A DNA stretch of 25,710 nt, from assembly GCA_014896635.1 (NCBI GenBank), contig JADBKA010000047.1, positions 1 through 25,710 on the forward strand, given 5' to 3'. Made by a program: the position numbers and the translations under genes. The notes under the pieces are model-generated. The model did no database searches. It had not been told where the DNA came from and saw only the letters and a program-made list of their open reading frames with translations. Source of the stretch: Ktedonobacteraceae bacterium (GTDB lineage: Bacteria > Chloroflexota > Ktedonobacteria > Ktedonobacterales > Ktedonobacteraceae). Shown piece after piece: positions 5,441 to 13,243 of this stretch. Position 1 is the first letter of the stretch. The number at the start of each line of letters is the position of its first letter.

Positions 5441-8400
5441 CATCCTTCACCACCACGACGATCTTCGCTGGATCGGACGGTAGCCTGCTCCCACCCTGAA
5501 TCGACACATCCACCACGCCCTCAACGCTCTTGAGCAGGGCTATCGCATCACCCACAGTTTTGCCGGCGATCAGACTGCTGAACGCCTGCTTCTGCTCATC
5601 TGAGAACTGGTAGGCCCAGCGTCCCTTCGCCTCCGCATGGATGGTACTGCCTTGCGCGTTCGTTTTTATCGTCACGTCACCTACCAGGGCATAGTGAGAG
5701 CCGGGATTGTTGCTGGCTTTGTCTTTCAGCAGTTGCACCACCAGATCTTTTACAGACTGCGGGTTATAGGCCAGTTGTGTACAGGTGACGGTCACTGTCA
5801 CCTGAGCTGTGGGGATGTTTCTTCTCTGATCACCTACCGGAACATCAGTCCTCGCCACTGGCGCTGAACACTGCGCGCCGCCCACCGTTTGCTCGCCAGG
5901 ATGGATCTGCGCGGGCAGCGCACTCTGTGCAGATTGTGCAAGCGCGGGAGCCACAGTACGCGAGTACGCATCAACATCGCTCTGCTGGACGAAGGTATAC
6001 GGCACCGCATCCACACCACCGGTAAACGCTGCGCTATTTGTCACAGACACAGTATTATTATAAAGGGCGGTGTTGATATCTCCCGCAGCAATATTGCCTT
6101 TCGCGCCAGGAACAACGGCATGAGCGGCAACAGTATACGCTGGCACAGTGCGCGGCGAGTTAATCCCCTGATCCATCACCACCTGGACGCCATCTTTGCC
6201 TGTAAAGACAGTGCCGGCGGGAATAACAAGCGTTCCTACAGGCTGGCCGGCGGGAGGCGGTATGAGCGCGGTTGAATCGCGGATAGTCAGCGTTCCTCTT
6301 GCCGATACAGCCGGGATCGCGCCTTTGCCGGTCCCATTGACCAGCCCGCTTTGCGTCCCTTGCCCGACTGCGGCATGCCCCCCGATCAGATGTCGGGCGG
6401 CATCGCTGCTGCCATCGACTACCTGGAGATCGTAGCTATCGGTCACAATCTTGCTATCAGGAACCAGAGTTACAGTGCTGACAGAGGGTATTGCGGTAGG
6501 AAACGGCACAAATGGCCCCTTGATCTGCCGATTGGAGAAAGCAAAAGGAATCACGCTGAAGGTTGCCGTCCCCAGGACAAACAACACAATCACTATCGTC
6601 GTGATCCTTTTAATGGCAGAGCGCCTTTTCTCCATTTCAGGACGCACGATCACAGTGCCGAGTGTAATGCTCTTGTTTTTCCAATCAACATCCAGTTGTT
6701 TTTGTTTGCGTCCTCTGAAGAGTTTGAATTTTCTGGTGAAGAGGTACAGCCAGTTCTTATGATAAGCCAGCCCGCGCAACCTGCGCGTCAGTTGTTCCAG
6801 TTGCGCAGAGACGTCAGGATCAGCAGCAGGAATAGGAGAAGAAGCAGCAACCGGTGATTGATCATCACGATCATTACATGTCTCTTGCGAGGGAAAGGAA
6901 TCATCAACAGATGAACATTTATCACTGTTTTCAGCAGCCTGGATGAGCAATTGTGAATCATCAGCGGAAACGAGGATTGCTTCCCCTGGCCTGGAGTGAG
7001 CATGTTTCTCGCTGTCGGTCGCAGGCACCTCACCGGCACCAGAAGAGGCAGTAAGGGCTGAAGGGGCAGGCGACGATTCATCTTCTTCTGCAACAGGGCC
7101 AACTATCACTGTTTCTCGACCATCATTACCGGTCTTATCTTCAGATATCACTGAAGGCGGTTCTTCCTCTTCTTCTCCGTCTACCCCTTCTTCAGACGCT
7201 ACTGGAGGCGGTTCTTCCTCTTCTTCTCCGTCTACCTCTTCTTCAGACGCTGCTGAAGGCTGTTTTCTCTCATCTTCACCTTCTCCTTCTTCTTCATTAC
7301 TACTAGCCTCTTCTTCAAATATCACTGAAGGCGTTTCATCACACTTCTCTGAGCGTGATGAAAGTTCCTCGTTTTCTGCCGGCGCCGGAGGGATAGACTC
7401 GTTCTCTTCAGGAGCGCCATCTGAGGATGGAGCAGATGTGGCACATGTTTCGGCATCGACGGTATCGCTTTGCCCGATAGCCGCATCATCCTCGTTCGTC
7501 GCAATAGGAGATGAAAGCTGCGGCAAGACGTCATCGGCAGGGTCAGTAGCCTGAACAGAGAAGGGAGATGACTCGGTATCTTCAGCGGGTTCGCCCTGCC
7601 CATCCGGGATAGCGGGCTTTTCATATTGATCGAGTTCTTCAGTCGCCTGTATAGAAGAGATAGTCGCAGGATAAACAGCTGCGAGGTGAGGTTCTGTTTT
7701 GTCTTCCTCTACGGCCTCCTGGACAGCTTCCCAGAACAACAAGGCAGAAGTGTAGCGGGCAGCGGGATCAGGAGAGAGCGCGATAAGAATAACTTCGTTA
7801 AGCGCAGGAGGGAGGGCCGGATTAAAAAGGCCGGGAGGAAGGGGAACGCGCTGCCTGTCCAGACTGCGCAACTCTTCCAGCGAGCGACGGAAAGGGAGTT
7901 GCCCTGCACAGAGCCGGTAGAGCAGGACACCGAGCGAGAAAATATCGCTGGCTGGTTGCGGCTGACCCTGTATCTGTTCGGGTGCCATGTACAGAAGCGT
8001 ACCGCCGCCGGCAAAAGTATGGTGCGAAGCCTCGACTTCTACAGCCAGGCCAAAATCGCTCAGCACGGCCTCTTCTACCCCATCAGGCAAGCGGCGGAAG
8101 AGAATATTCAAAGGCTTGATATCCCGGTGGATGATTCCCTGTTCATGAGCATAGGCAACGGCACTGCAAATCTGGGAGAAGATCTCCATCGCCGCGTCAA
8201 AAGGATAAGGAGTACCGGGAACAAGGCGTTTATTGAGGTCGCCCCCCTGCGCATATTCCATCACAATATAAGGGATGGCGGCTTCCTGATCGCCTGCGAG
8301 CAACTCCAGTTGCAGTCCGCCATAGGTACGGAGAATATGCGGATGGTGCAGACGGCTGGCGTGTGCCGCCTCTTTCTGGAAACGCTCTAATGTAAACTGG

Positions 8401-8561
8401 TCCAGTTGATCGGGCTTGATCACCTTGATAGCGACTTCGCGTTCCTCGCGCTCGTCCCAGGCCTGGCAGACATCGGCCATACCCCCGCTGCCCAGGATGC
8501 CGTCCAGCCTGTAGCGCGCGCCCAATCGCTCAACGGCTTGTCCATAGCGCCATAGCTTCAT
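5427..8561 (-). CDS. Membrane-anchored Ser/Thr protein kinase fused to a baseplate-J-like extracytoplasmic domain
   Basis: About 1044 residues. The first ~290 form a PknB-like kinase with the glycine loop LGSGGMADV, the catalytic Lys in VAIKVIK, the HRDIKPLN catalytic loop, DFG (SDFGLAVE) and APE (YMAPEQIQG). Residues ~290-590 are an acidic, low-complexity linker containing two 17-residue repeats. A basic juxtamembrane stretch precedes one membrane helix at about 650-680 (RITTIVIVLFVLGTATFSVI). The remaining ~360 residues are predicted outside. They contain phrases such as GTLVIPAGTVFTG and VAAHAVVPGAKGNIAAGDIN that resemble baseplate-J-like proteins, with two Cys (GAQCSAP, TVTCTQ). The kinase should act in the cytoplasm on sensing by the outer domain (inference). 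I prefer the ATG at 8561, with AGGA upstream; a GTG at 8579 would add six residues. A promoter lies at 8599-8627. Confidence 0.88.
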   Translation of the reverse strand: MKLWRYGQAVERLGARYRLDGILGSGGMADVCQAWDEREEREVAIKVIKPDQLDQFTLERFQKEAAHASRLHHPHILRTYGGLQLELLAGDQEAAIPYIVMEYAQGGDLNKRLVPGTPYPFDAAMEIFSQICSAVAYAHEQGIIHRDIKPLNILFRRLPDGVEEAVLSDFGLAVEVEASHHTFAGGGTLLYMAPEQIQGQPQPASDIFSLGVLLYRLCAGQLPFRRSLEELRSLDRQRVPLPPGLFNPALPPALNEVILIALSPDPAARYTSALLFWEAVQEAVEEDKTEPHLAAVYPATISSIQATEELDQYEKPAIPDGQGEPAEDTESSPFSVQATDPADDVLPQLSSPIATNEDDAAIGQSDTVDAETCATSAPSSDGAPEENESIPPAPAENEELSSRSEKCDETPSVIFEEEASSNEEEGEGEDERKQPSAASEEEVDGEEEEEPPPVASEEGVDGEEEEEPPSVISEDKTGNDGRETVIVGPVAEEDESSPAPSALTASSGAGEVPATDSEKHAHSRPGEAILVSADDSQLLIQAAENSDKCSSVDDSFPSQETCNDRDDQSPVAASSPIPAADPDVSAQLEQLTRRLRGLAYHKNWLYLFTRKFKLFRGRKQKQLDVDWKNKSITLGTVIVRPEMEKRRSAIKRITTIVIVLFVLGTATFSVIPFAFSNRQIKGPFVPFPTAIPSVSTVTLVPDSKIVTDSYDLQVVDGSSDAARHLIGGHAAVGQGTQSGLVNGTGKGAIPAVSARGTLTIRDSTALIPPPAGQPVGTLVIPAGTVFTGKDGVQVVMDQGINSPRTVPAYTVAAHAVVPGAKGNIAAGDINTALYNNTVSVTNSAAFTGGVDAVPYTFVQQSDVDAYSRTVAPALAQSAQSALPAQIHPGEQTVGGAQCSAPVARTDVPVGDQRRNIPTAQVTVTVTCTQLAYNPQSVKDLVVQLLKDKASNNPGSHYALVGDVTIKTNAQGSTIHAEAKGRWAYQFSDEQKQAFSSLIAGKTVGDAIALLKSVEGVVDVSIQGGSRLPSDPAKIVVVVKDVAGA
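7153..7254 (-). repeat. Two tandem 51-bp units in the kinase linker
   Basis: Units 7153-7203 and 7204-7254 are nearly identical and encode two 17-residue acidic repeats of the form SEE-x-VDGEEEEEPP-x-V. A degenerate neighbour on either side suggests slippage-driven expansion. The coding strand is almost pure purine here, as expected for a poly-Glu tract. Confidence 0.85.
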
Positions 8562-8598
8562 GGTTCGCTTATCCTGCACTCTTTATTCAACAATTTCG

Positions 8599-8627
8599 AT
8601 TATTCCACACGTAAGAAAAAATTACAA
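8599..8627 (-). promoter_or_regulatory. Promoter of the Ser/Thr kinase gene
   Basis: On the minus strand TTGTAA (plus 8622-8627) and AATAAT (plus 8599-8604) are 17 bases apart, with a TG one base before the -10 (extended -10). The expected start is near 8592, about 30 bases before the ATG at 8561. Confidence 0.6.
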
Positions 8628-8651
8628 GCAGATGTTACTTCTGTATTAGAG

Positions 8652-8698
8652 CTGTTACACAAACAGGCAAAAAAAGGCAAGGTTCTGTTTTTTTTGCC
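8652..8698. terminator. A/T hairpin in the divergent intergenic region
   Basis: CTGTT/AACAG (8652-8656, 8662-8666) is followed by GGC plus seven A (8666-8675), which can pair with a T run plus GCC (8688-8698). Its position between two divergent promoters argues against simple termination. It could be a regulatory hairpin or a binding site. Confidence 0.3.
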
Positions 8699-8782
8699 AC
8701 TGCTCAAAACCTTGTAGTAACAGGGCGGTTGCAAAGCCGGGAATAGAAAAGCATGTACATATTCTTACAACGGTCAGCGTGT

Positions 8783-8788
8783 TATAAT
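8783..8788 (+). promoter_or_regulatory. Extended -10 promoter upstream of the single-domain response regulator
   Basis: A perfect TATAAT at 8783-8788 with TG at 8780-8781 (TGnTATAAT). No good -35 is visible, as is common for extended -10 promoters. The start would be near 8795, about 100 bases before the ATG at 8892. Confidence 0.6.
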
Positions 8789-8891
8789 AGTTCTATGTTC
8801 TTTGCAGAGTATCCTCAGGATCTGGTCTGGCGGCCAGAAAGGATGCCTGTAAATTACAATGTTCTTGATTGAGATGAGGGGATGCAGTTTT

Positions 8892-9284
8892 ATGGCGAAG
8901 AAAATTCTGATAATGGACGACGACCCGACCATTGCCGAATTACTGACAGAATCTCTGGCAGACGAGGGCTATGAAACCTACATGGTGACGCAGAGCCTGC
9001 GCTTCTACGACGCTGTGCGCGAACACATGCCCGATCTTGTCCTGCTTGACATAATGATGCCTTATCTGGATGGACACGACCAGCTCAAGCTCATGGGAAT
9101 GCTCAAGGAAATCGGGGGCATCGAGCATCCGATTCCGGTTATTATCGTCACGGCCATGAACGCGGCCAACGTCGCCAAAGATGAGCAGGAGTTTCGTGAG
9201 GCTGGCGTCATGCATATTGTCTACAAACCGTTTGACCTGGAGAAGCTCTCAGCCCTGGTCAGAGACACGATAGGAGAACCCTGA
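8892..9284 (+). CDS. Single-domain response regulator (CheY-like receiver)
   Basis: A 130-residue stand-alone receiver domain without an output domain. It has the acidic cluster IMDDDPTIAELL, phosphoacceptor Asp53 in DLVLLDIMMPYLDG, the switch Thr in VIIVTAMN and the conserved Lys112 in IVYKPFDLEKL. Such proteins relay phosphate or bind partner proteins. The start at 8892 (MAKKILIMDDD) is preferred to the upstream ATG at 8859 because the receiver fold begins there and GAGGGGA is upstream. plsX begins 27 bases after the stop, so co-transcription is likely; no histidine kinase is adjacent. Confidence 0.9.
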   Translation: MAKKILIMDDDPTIAELLTESLADEGYETYMVTQSLRFYDAVREHMPDLVLLDIMMPYLDGHDQLKLMGMLKEIGGIEHPIPVIIVTAMNAANVAKDEQEFREAGVMHIVYKPFDLEKLSALVRDTIGEP

Positions 9285-9311
9285 AAAATCTGAGGGAAGG
9301 AACCGAGGAAC

Positions 9312-10370
9312 ATGAGCGTCTCTACTTCTGCTCCCACTGTACGGATTGCCCTGGATGCAATGGGAGGCGATAAGGCTCCCGGCGAGATCGTGCAGGGGGC
9401 CATTCAGGCTGCCCGCGAGTACCACATGGGTATTTACCTTGTTGGGCGCCAGGAGGCGATACAGGCCGAACTTGCCAGGCATGATACGCGCGGGCTAGAT
9501 CTGCCGATCATCCACACCGACGAAGTAATCGAAATGGACGAGCATCCCGCCGCTGCCGTCCGCCGCAAGAAAGATGCCTCGATGGTTGTCGCGTTGCAAC
9601 AGGTACGCGAGGGGGCCGCGCTTGGCGCGGTTTCTGCCGGCAACAGCGGGGCCATGCTGGCCGCATCGCTCTTCACGCTCAAGCGCCTGCCCGGCGTTGA
9701 TCGCCCGGCGCTCGGTGGCATCTACCCGACGCGCAGCGGCGTCTGTCTCGTGATCGATATGGGCGCCAACACCGACTGCAAACCGGAATATCTGCTGCAA
9801 TTCGCCCTGATGGGGTCCATCTATATCGAGCGTATTTTCCATATCAAGGCGCCGCGAGTCGGCCTGCTTGCCAACGGCGAGGAAGAATCGAAAGGGAATC
9901 AGCAGGTAATAGAGGCGCATCAATTGCTCAAAAAAAATGCGCAGGCGTTGCATCTGAACTTTATTGGCAATATCGAGGGGCGCGATATCCCCACAGGCAA
10001 CGTCGATGTCGTGGTCTGCGACGGTTTTGTTGGCAATGTCGTGCTCAAGCTCAGTGAAGGGATTGGCGAAACGTTTACCGACATGCTCAAGGAACAATTG
10101 ACGAGCAGCCTGCCGAGCAAACTTGCGGCGGCAGTGCTCAAGCCCGGCCTCTACCGCATGTTCAAGCGCCTCGACTACGCCGAGTACGGCGGTGTACCGC
10201 TGCTTGGTATCAATGGAGCGGCGATCGTCGCTCACGGGCGCTCCAATGCCAGGGCAATCAAAAACGCTCTGCGTGTCGCGCGCCAGACGGCGGAGATGGG
10301 TGTTGCAGCAGCAATCACTGAAGGGCTGGCAAAGCTCAATGCCCCGGAGACGCGGCAGGCGGAAGTCTGA
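9312..10370 (+). CDS. plsX: Phosphate acyltransferase PlsX
   Basis: A 352-residue protein of normal family length. It makes acyl-phosphate from acyl-ACP and phosphate, the first step of the PlsX/PlsY route to membrane phospholipids, at the cytoplasmic face. Recognised by the hallmark start RIALDAMGGDKAPGEIVQGA and by EVIEMDEHPAAAVRRKKDAS, GAVSAGNSGAMLA, IDMGANTDCKPEYLLQFA, GLLANGEEESKGN, FIGNIEGRDIPTG and VCDGFVGNVVLK. RBS-like GAGGAAC and AAGGAACC lie close to the ATG. It follows the receiver gene by 27 bases; ftsH follows with its own promoter. In many bacteria plsX sits with fabH/fabD or rpmF, which are not seen here. Confidence 0.96.
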   Translation: MSVSTSAPTVRIALDAMGGDKAPGEIVQGAIQAAREYHMGIYLVGRQEAIQAELARHDTRGLDLPIIHTDEVIEMDEHPAAAVRRKKDASMVVALQQVREGAALGAVSAGNSGAMLAASLFTLKRLPGVDRPALGGIYPTRSGVCLVIDMGANTDCKPEYLLQFALMGSIYIERIFHIKAPRVGLLANGEEESKGNQQVIEAHQLLKKNAQALHLNFIGNIEGRDIPTGNVDVVVCDGFVGNVVLKLSEGIGETFTDMLKEQLTSSLPSKLAAAVLKPGLYRMFKRLDYAEYGGVPLLGINGAAIVAHGRSNARAIKNALRVARQTAEMGVAAAITEGLAKLNAPETRQAEV

Positions 10371-10412
10371 TCTATTCTCTCCCAGGAAGCAGGCAAAAGT
10401 GCCAGTCTGTGG

Positions 10413-10418
10413 TATAAT
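10413..10418 (+). promoter_or_regulatory. Extended -10 promoter of ftsH
   Basis: TATAAT at 10413-10418 with TG two bases upstream (TGGTATAAT). The start would be near 10425, which excludes the in-frame ATG at 10421 as the ftsH initiation codon and supports 10529. Confidence 0.65.
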
Positions 10419-10528
10419 ATGTGACGTTATCATACGATGGCTTTCTTAGACTCTTTACACTGGCGTGTCTCTTGTCTTTGGCATCCGACATTGGAAGAAA
10501 AGACCCCAGAAAACAGGTAGGTACATAC

Positions 10529-12568
10529 ATGGATAGACAGCCGGGAAACACAGACTGGCTCCAGAATAATGACAGGCAGCAACTGCGCCCTGGTCCCCCC
10601 AGGCGGCCAGATAGGCAGACGCCACAGAACCGCACACCAGGTGGCGGCGGCGGAAGCAATTTGAACCGCTGGCTGCTTTTTATCGTCGGTGTCATGCTGA
10701 TTGTGTATATCTATACATACTTCAGTTCAAGTCCCACCAGTAATACGCCTCAAAGCGTTGAACTTACATATAACGAGTTTTATCAGCAGATAGATCAGCG
10801 CAATATCGCAACAGCCACCATTGTCGGGCAGAGCGAGATTCAAGGCAAACTGAAAACAGCTTATAAAGGGCAGACGAACTATCATGTGATACAACTGCCG
10901 TCCGGCGACCCCAAACTGACCCAGAAACTGGTTGCCAGCGGGGCGACTGTCGTCTACAAGCCACCCCCTGATAATTCCTTCTGGCTTTCGCTACTGATCA
11001 ACTTCCTGCCCTGGGTTTTCCTGATCGGCCTGTTCTTCTTCTTCACGCGCCGGGCAACACAGGGACAGCAGGGCATTTTCAGTTTTGGCAAAAGCCGGGC
11101 CAAATTAATCCTCGAAGATCGGCCAAGCACGACGTTCGCGGATGTAGCCGGCGTCGACGAAGCAAAATACGAGTTGCAGGAAGTGGTGGAGTTTTTGAAG
11201 ACGCCACAGAAGTTCCAGCGGCTCGGCGGGAAGATCCCGCGCGGCGTACTGCTAGTCGGCCCGCCAGGAACCGGTAAGACGCTGCTGGCGCGTGCGGTGG
11301 CCGGTGAAGCAGGCGTACCATTCTTCTCGATGAGCGGCTCCGAGTTCGTCGAAGTGCTGGTCGGCGTCGGCGCCAGTCGCGTGCGCGATCTGTTCGAGCA
11401 AGCGAAAAAATCTTCGCCAAGCATCATTTTCATCGACGAAATCGACGCCGTTGGCCGCCAGCGCGGCGCCAGTATCAACACCAACGACGAGCGCGAGCAG
11501 ACGCTGAATCAGTTGCTGGTGGAGATGGACGGCTTCGATAGCAGCCAGGCCGTTGTGGTGATTGCCGCGACAAACCGCCCGGATGGTCTCGACCAGGCGC
11601 TCCTGCGACCGGGCCGCTTCGACCGCCGCGTGACCGTTGATCGTCCCGACTGGAACGGGCGTCTGGCAATCCTCAAGATCCACACGCGCAACGTGCCGCT
11701 TGCCAGCGATGTCGATCTGCTGGCCGTTGCGCGCTCAACGACCGGTATGGTCGGCGCGGACCTGGCAAACCTGGTAAACGAAGCGGCGCTGCTGGCAGCC
11801 CGCCGCAATCTGGATTCCGTCACGCAAAACTGCTTTGACGAGGCGCTCGATAAAATCGTACTTGGCGCCGAGCGGCCTCTGGTACTCAGCGAAGAAGATC
11901 TCAACATCACCGCTTACCACGAGGGCGGCCATGCTCTGACCAATCTGCTCATGGAAGAAGGCGACCCGGTGACGAAAATCACCATCGTCCCACGCGGCCA
12001 GGCTCTCGGCGTCACCATGTACACACCGCTGGATGATCGCTACAATTACTCAAAAGAATACCTGCTGACTCGCATCGTCACGGCTCTGGGTGGACGGGCC
12101 GCCGAACAGGTGGTGTTCGGACGGGTAACCACCGGGGCTGAGAACGATTTGCAGCGTGTGACCCAGATCGCACGCCAGATGGTGATGCGCTGGGGCATGA
12201 GCGAGCGCCTCGGCACCATCTCCTTCAGCGAACGCCAGAGTCCCTTCCTGAGCGGGGGCGATACCAGCGCTCCTGCTGACTACAGCGAAGAGACCGCGCA
12301 GCTCATTGATGAGGAAGTTGACCGCATCGTGCGCTCCTGCTATCAGCAGGCCATAGACCTGCTAACGGCTCATCGCCCGACCCTTGACCGCATCGCCCAG
12401 GAACTGCGCCGCCACGAGACAATTGACGCAAAGCAACTGGCGGCCATCCTCGAAGAAACTGGCGTGCCGATCCCGGCAGCTCAGCTACAATCCACACAAA
12501 AAGGCGGCATCACCCTCGCTCCGACTCCCCCGTCGAACGAGCCTGCTCAACCGCCCGAAGTGCAATAA
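10529..12568 (+). CDS. ftsH: ATP-dependent zinc metalloprotease FtsH
   Basis: A 679-residue membrane-bound AAA+ protease that degrades misfolded membrane proteins and regulatory proteins. The N-terminal ~45 residues are Pro/Gln/Gly-rich and cytoplasmic. Membrane segment 1 is at about 47-65 and segment 2 at about 151-172, enclosing an outer domain. The AAA domain has Walker A GPPGTGKT at 244-251, Walker B IIFIDEID at 299-306 and the second region of homology [19 protein letters not shown]. The protease domain has the zinc motif HEGGH at 464-468 (HEAGH in many relatives). The tail is Pro-rich. The ATG at 10529, with AGGTAGG upstream, is chosen because the promoter lies at 10413. A very strong terminator follows directly. 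Confidence 0.96.
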   Translation: MDRQPGNTDWLQNNDRQQLRPGPPRRPDRQTPQNRTPGGGGGSNLNRWLLFIVGVMLIVYIYTYFSSSPTSNTPQSVELTYNEFYQQIDQRNIATATIVGQSEIQGKLKTAYKGQTNYHVIQLPSGDPKLTQKLVASGATVVYKPPPDNSFWLSLLINFLPWVFLIGLFFFFTRRATQGQQGIFSFGKSRAKLILEDRPSTTFADVAGVDEAKYELQEVVEFLKTPQKFQRLGGKIPRGVLLVGPPGTGKTLLARAVAGEAGVPFFSMSGSEFVEVLVGVGASRVRDLFEQAKKSSPSIIFIDEIDAVGRQRGASINTNDEREQTLNQLLVEMDGFDSSQAVVVIAATNRPDGLDQALLRPGRFDRRVTVDRPDWNGRLAILKIHTRNVPLASDVDLLAVARSTTGMVGADLANLVNEAALLAARRNLDSVTQNCFDEALDKIVLGAERPLVLSEEDLNITAYHEGGHALTNLLMEEGDPVTKITIVPRGQALGVTMYTPLDDRYNYSKEYLLTRIVTALGGRAAEQVVFGRVTTGAENDLQRVTQIARQMVMRWGMSERLGTISFSERQSPFLSGGDTSAPADYSEETAQLIDEEVDRIVRSCYQQAIDLLTAHRPTLDRIAQELRRHETIDAKQLAAILEETGVPIPAAQLQSTQKGGITLAPTPPSNEPAQPPEVQ

Positions 12569-12570
12569 TG

Positions 12571-12626
12571 AGCGTCCAGTCCAGTCCAGGAGCCGGGACA
12601 GCTCCTGGACTGGACTGGACGCTTTT
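12571..12626. terminator. Perfect 23-bp hairpin terminator shared by ftsH and the thioesterase gene
   Basis: Positions 12571-12593 are the exact reverse complement of 12601-12623, with a 7-base loop CGGGACA, and TTTT follows on the plus strand. The arm contains three tandem copies of GTCCA-type units. The hairpin starts two bases after the ftsH stop, and its far side abuts the minus-strand stop at 12625, so it should terminate both convergent transcripts. Confidence 0.9.
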
Positions 12627-13116
12627 ACTCCTCGTGCCTATCCTGATTCTCAAAAAACGCTCTCATGCCCGGAAAATCCTTCATCACCTCGTCCAGCACT
12701 TCCGCTTTGAGCGCCATAAATGATCCCTGCGCCTCTGCTAGCACCTCGCTCTCGTCATGGGCGGGCGTCAACGTCCCGCTGGCCTGGATCATGCGTCCAC
12801 GCTGCATCGTCAGCCTTGCACGTACACGTAACAGTGGACCGTAGGGGACAAAACGCCGGTAGCGGATCTCCAGCTTACCGGTCGTTGACCAGGCCGGCGG
12901 ATGCGCCAGCATTGAAGTCCGGTTCAACGCTTCGTCAAAAATCGTTGCGATAATGCCGCCATGAATCACACCGGGAAAGCCCTGATGCTCTTCACGTGGC
13001 TGAAAATCAGAGACTATCGTCTCACCATCCTGGTAGAAGTGCATTTTCAGACCAGCGCTGTTCTGCTGCCCGCAGGCAAAACAGCGCTGATAGTCAGTCG
13101 TATCGTTCAGTTGCAT
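12625..13116 (-). CDS. PaaI/4HBT-type hotdog-fold thioesterase
   Basis: A 163-residue protein of the hotdog thioesterase superfamily, expected to hydrolyse acyl-CoA or a related thioester in the cytoplasm. Visible signatures are the N-terminal CFACGQQNSAGLKMHF, the core GFPGVIHGGIIATIFDEALN (HGG plus an acidic residue on the central helix, the usual active site) and the strand LEIRYRRFVPYGPLLRVRA. The substrate is not predictable. GGAG is five bases before the ATG at 13116. The gene ends against the shared terminator of ftsH. The gap to the next upstream gene is 127 bases and shows no obvious promoter. Confidence 0.88.
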   Translation of the reverse strand: MQLNDTTDYQRCFACGQQNSAGLKMHFYQDGETIVSDFQPREEHQGFPGVIHGGIIATIFDEALNRTSMLAHPPAWSTTGKLEIRYRRFVPYGPLLRVRARLTMQRGRMIQASGTLTPAHDESEVLAEAQGSFMALKAEVLDEVMKDFPGMRAFFENQDRHEE

Positions 13117-13243
13117 GCGCTCTCCACATTACTCGTTTACTTTTTTCTGATAACAGCCTATCACATCCCGATCTGGCTCCACCGCTTTTTAGTACCTACC
13201 AGGACAGAAGTACAAAAGCATGGGCGCTCCTGCATGCCGGGCA

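Noticed and set aside
7626..8390. A 254-codon plus-strand ORF opposite the kinase domain.
   Set aside because: Antisense to well-conserved kinase motifs; no RBS or recognisable protein.
9495..10433. A 312-codon minus-strand ORF opposite plsX.
   Set aside because: Antisense shadow of a recognised gene.
10421..10528. Longer FtsH start at 10421.
   Set aside because: It lies three bases after a perfect extended -10 box, ahead of the expected transcription start.
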